This document shows, piece after piece, positions 3,939 to 6,100 of a stretch of DNA of 6,100 nucleotides (positions within the stretch are counted from its first letter, which is position 1; every line of letters starts with the position of its first letter). Location of the stretch: assembly GCA_040235555.1 (NCBI GenBank), contig JBECKZ010000205.1, positions 1-6,100 of the forward strand, in the 5' to 3' direction. The DNA is from RI-92 sp040235555. Lineage in GTDB: Bacteria; Pseudomonadota; Gammaproteobacteria; UBA6429; Thiohalophilaceae. The notes beneath the pieces are model-generated. The model was given only the letters and a program-made list of their open reading frames with translations, had not been told where the DNA came from and made no database searches. Both the position numbers and the translations under genes were made by a program.

Positions 3939-6100
3939 TTATTCAAACTCTTCATCCCCGTTCGGTTCATAGTGCGGGACATTATTCTTCGAGTGGCGCA
4001 ATTTTGATAGCTCCCAATACATGCGTTGCCGGGCACGGCTTTGGTTACCCAGCGGACGATGTTCCGGGATGCAATGCCAGGGGTTGAAGGAAAGACGTTT
4101 CTCAAACTCGATTTGTGAAGCTGTCGCAAATGTTTGCCGTGGGATGCGTATGGTCGCCACCGACACGCGCGGTGACAGCCGCTCGGGCCACAGTACCGCC
4201 GCGTTTTCGATCGGCATCAGGTGCGGATCGGTTTGTAATTGGATCCGAAAATCCAGTTCCACATCGCCGTTATCAAGCGCTTTAACCATGGCCTGGCGCA
4301 AATAGTCATCCGGCGGCCTGAATGGCAACCGAGGTATGGGCGTCTTTTTATTGGACTTCGGCCACACGGAATACACCATTGCCTGCCCTTTGCCGAGCAG
4401 ATACGGCACGCAGCTAAAATACGGCGCCTCAAACGGACTGCTCTGGGTCTTGATAAACAATCCCTGCATGATCAGGTCGAGCAGATGGGGATTTTTAAAA
4501 TTGAGGAAATGAAACAGCGATGCATCTTGCAAGCTCCACTTTTGTAGGTGCGCGTTCGCCTTGGTATCGGGTGTCACAAAAGTCGGTGTCGAGACCCCGA
4601 ACATATCCTGTGTGAACTTCTCTTCGTCCATGAGCTTCGGGCCCGGCACACCCAATAGTTTGATACTGATACTCATGAAGCCGACGTCGTCAATGTCCGG
4701 GGTAACATAAGGTCCAGGTCCGGAAAAACGCACCCAGGCCTTGTAGGTTTTAGGTTCTGCAAATATCCCGTGGCGGAACTTTGCTGGCAGGCTTTCGTGT
4801 ACGATAAATTCCGCCCGCACGATGCCATGGGTTTTGGTGTTACCGCCGCGCTCAAATCCGCCGGGTTTCCATAGCTTTGTCATTTGCTTCGTGAAAGTAG
4901 AGACAATCGAATCGAGATTAGCCTCTTCGTCGGGAAGCGGTTTTTCCTCGGCGAGTTTCAAGCCTTCGTTTTTGCGCTGCAGATTAATTAAGAACGTGAC
5001 GAAACGTGCAATCGGATCGCGCAACACGGCATCGAAAGCGGGTCGCAACCAGGGATCGAAGCGGCGCTCGAACTGCAACAGTTTGAGCGAAATATCGCTG
5101 AACCAGTTCAACAACGCCGAGTTGGTATCGCTCGGTGGTACCGGGCGGCTCCTGTTCGAATCCGTCAGACGACTTGAGTTTGTTTCTCCGGTTTTCGCAT
5201 CCATGGATTGCTCTCCTTTCGCGTGCTCACTGGCCAGATAGCGCAACGCACGAATGCCCGGCAGGAAAAAATAGCCGCCACCCACGACGTTGATAAATCG
5301 TGGCAGGCCACACACACGCTCGTCCGGTCCGTCCGTACGCGGTATCGAAAAGACATCGGAGTCAGATTCGCGATGTCCAAGCAGGGGGTCACCCTCGTTT
5401 CTCAGGCCATTGAACCTGGTTCCCACCATCCAAGCGCTCTGCACAAACTCAAACTGGCGCGAAATGTTTGCATTCAAGCATATGAAATGAAGGCCAGACT
5501 CAATGTCAGAAGCACTGCTTAGTGCCTGTTCCGGGGAAACCTGGACACCAAAGCCACGGCCGCGACGGAGGAGGCGATGAAATCGCGTGGATGCCACAAG
5601 ATCCTGCGCCAATGCTTCAGTATCGAATCCCAAGATGCGTTTCAGTTTCGAGATGAGACCAGACGCGCCAGACGGTAGATCGGCATTACGGGGATTGCCG
5701 CGTCGTATATGAGCACCAAGTGGACAGCGAATGCCCTGCGGATCAGACTCATAATTGAAGGTATTCAACGCATCGGGTGTTGCTGGGGTATCCCCAGGCT
5801 TGTCAGAATCCATGCTAACAAGCGGTTTGCCTTGCAAGGTCCTGCCCACCATCGCTTCCGCCCAGCGTTGGCGTGTAGCAGGATCACCGTCTGCCTTGTG
5901 ATCTAGAAACTTCCAGAAGCCTGTCACATTCTGGCGCAATTGACGCATGACGAGATAGCTGCCATTTCGTCCGAGATCCACCTTATCGGACGCATCTTCC
6001 GCTTTCGGTAGAATTCCATTGCTGTCAAGCGCTGGGTCCAATAATGGCCGATCTGTGTAGAGACCATATTCGTTCGGATATCCCAGCAAGAACTCACCGA
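3939..6100 (-). CDS. DyP-type peroxidase / catalase-related hemoprotein fusion (5' end beyond window)
   Basis: This frame is open to the window edge. The codons at 6098-6090 read Gly-Glu-Phe and run into LLGYPNEYG, a typical internal DyP motif, so the TTG at 6089 is not the start and the N-terminus, with the distal Asp motif of DyPs, lies outside. Counting residues from that TTG, 1-287 are the DyP C-terminal part: NGSYLVMRQLRQ (42-53), the proximal-His motif CPLGAHIRRGNPR (His127), LLRRGRGFG (173-181), RQFEFVQ (211-217) and the usual DyP end GGGYFFLPGIRALRYLA. Residues 288-400 are a linker with polar and helical parts. Residues about 415-700 are a catalase-related haem domain: candidate distal His421 in THGIVRAEF, VRFSGPG (453-459), FNPWHCIPEHRPLGNQSRARQ (668-688), and Tyr691 as proximal ligand with Arg687 four residues before it. 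The position of the catalytic Asn of catalases appears to be Ser500. DyPs oxidise substrates with H2O2; catalase-related proteins include allene oxide synthases and hydroperoxide-processing enzymes. No signal peptide can be judged. The domain calls are firm; the substrate is unknown. Confidence 0.9.
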   Translation of the reverse strand, partial: GEFLLGYPNEYGLYTDRPLLDPALDSNGILPKAEDASDKVDLGRNGSYLVMRQLRQNVTGFWKFLDHKADGDPATRQRWAEAMVGRTLQGKPLVSMDSDKPGDTPATPDALNTFNYESDPQGIRCPLGAHIRRGNPRNADLPSGASGLISKLKRILGFDTEALAQDLVASTRFHRLLRRGRGFGVQVSPEQALSSASDIESGLHFICLNANISRQFEFVQSAWMVGTRFNGLRNEGDPLLGHRESDSDVFSIPRTDGPDERVCGLPRFINVVGGGYFFLPGIRALRYLASEHAKGEQSMDAKTGETNSSRLTDSNRSRPVPPSDTNSALLNWFSDISLKLLQFERRFDPWLRPAFDAVLRDPIARFVTFLINLQRKNEGLKLAEEKPLPDEEANLDSIVSTFTKQMTKLWKPGGFERGGNTKTHGIVRAEFIVHESLPAKFRHGIFAEPKTYKAWVRFSGPGPYVTPDIDDVGFMSISIKLLGVPGPKLMDEEKFTQDMFGVSTPTFVTPDTKANAHLQKWSLQDASLFHFLNFKNPHLLDLIMQGLFIKTQSSPFEAPYFSCVPYLLGKGQAMVYSVWPKSNKKTPIPRLPFRPPDDYLRQAMVKALDNGDVELDFRIQLQTDPHLMPIENAAVLWPERLSPRVSVATIRIPRQTFATASQIEFEKRLSFNPWHCIPEHRPLGNQSRARQRMYWELSKLRHSKNNVPHYEPNGDEEFE
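5202..5218 (-). promoter_or_regulatory. Internal Shine-Dalgarno and ATG at the DyP/catalase junction
   Basis: Reading on the minus strand, AAGGAG (5218-5213) lies 8 bases before an in-frame ATG (5204-5202), the best ribosome site in the window. It sits about nine residues after the normal C-terminal end of a DyP domain. Starting here would give a free 421-residue protein (MDAKTGETNSS...) with the whole catalase-related domain. I infer either internal initiation giving a second, shorter product, or a former gene boundary where a DyP stop codon was lost. An out-of-frame TGA at 5229-5227, just before the site, fits a former stop but could be chance. Confidence 0.55.

Noticed and set aside
4822..5241. 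Plus-strand frame of 139 residues
   Set aside because: Antisense to the DyP/catalase fusion and low-complexity Ser/Arg-rich, as expected of a shadow frame.

Overview
The window holds the end of a bacterial haem-enzyme gene cluster on the minus strand (about 1483 to 6100) and, to its left, an AT-richer, gene-poor stretch (1 to 1482) that looks like accessory or decayed DNA. The genome is bacterial: a polycistronic layout, Shine-Dalgarno sites and moderate-GC coding DNA. A proteobacterium is my best guess, but nothing here fixes the taxon.

Transcription of the main block runs from right to left. The first gene enters from beyond base 6100, so its N-terminus is not visible. It is one open frame joining the C-terminal part of a DyP-type peroxidase to a complete catalase-related haem domain. 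A strong Shine-Dalgarno site and an ATG lie exactly at the junction (5202-5218). The catalase-like half may therefore also be made alone, or the two halves may be recently fused genes. After a 98-base gap comes a 785-residue animal-haem-peroxidase-superfamily protein that most resembles fatty-acid alpha-dioxygenases. It keeps the distal His, the catalytic Tyr and the proximal His, and carries a TPR-like N-terminal extension.

Taken together this is a three-haem-domain module: a fatty-acid dioxygenase, a catalase-related hemoprotein of the superfamily that includes allene oxide synthases, and a DyP peroxidase. I infer an oxylipin or fatty-acid hydroperoxide pathway. The dioxygenase would make a hydroperoxide and the catalase-like and/or DyP domains would rearrange or reduce it. 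The chemistry is not proven by sequence alone.

The left 1.5 kb holds only small open frames. Two on the plus strand have good ribosome sites (137-250 and 505-672). Two short minus-strand frames (1058-1219 and 862-1032) lie behind a candidate promoter with tandem repeats (1261-1293). There is also a nested set of inverted repeats at 665-744. The shift in base composition and the overlapping, short, competing frames suggest remnants of mobile or accessory DNA next to the haem-enzyme cluster.
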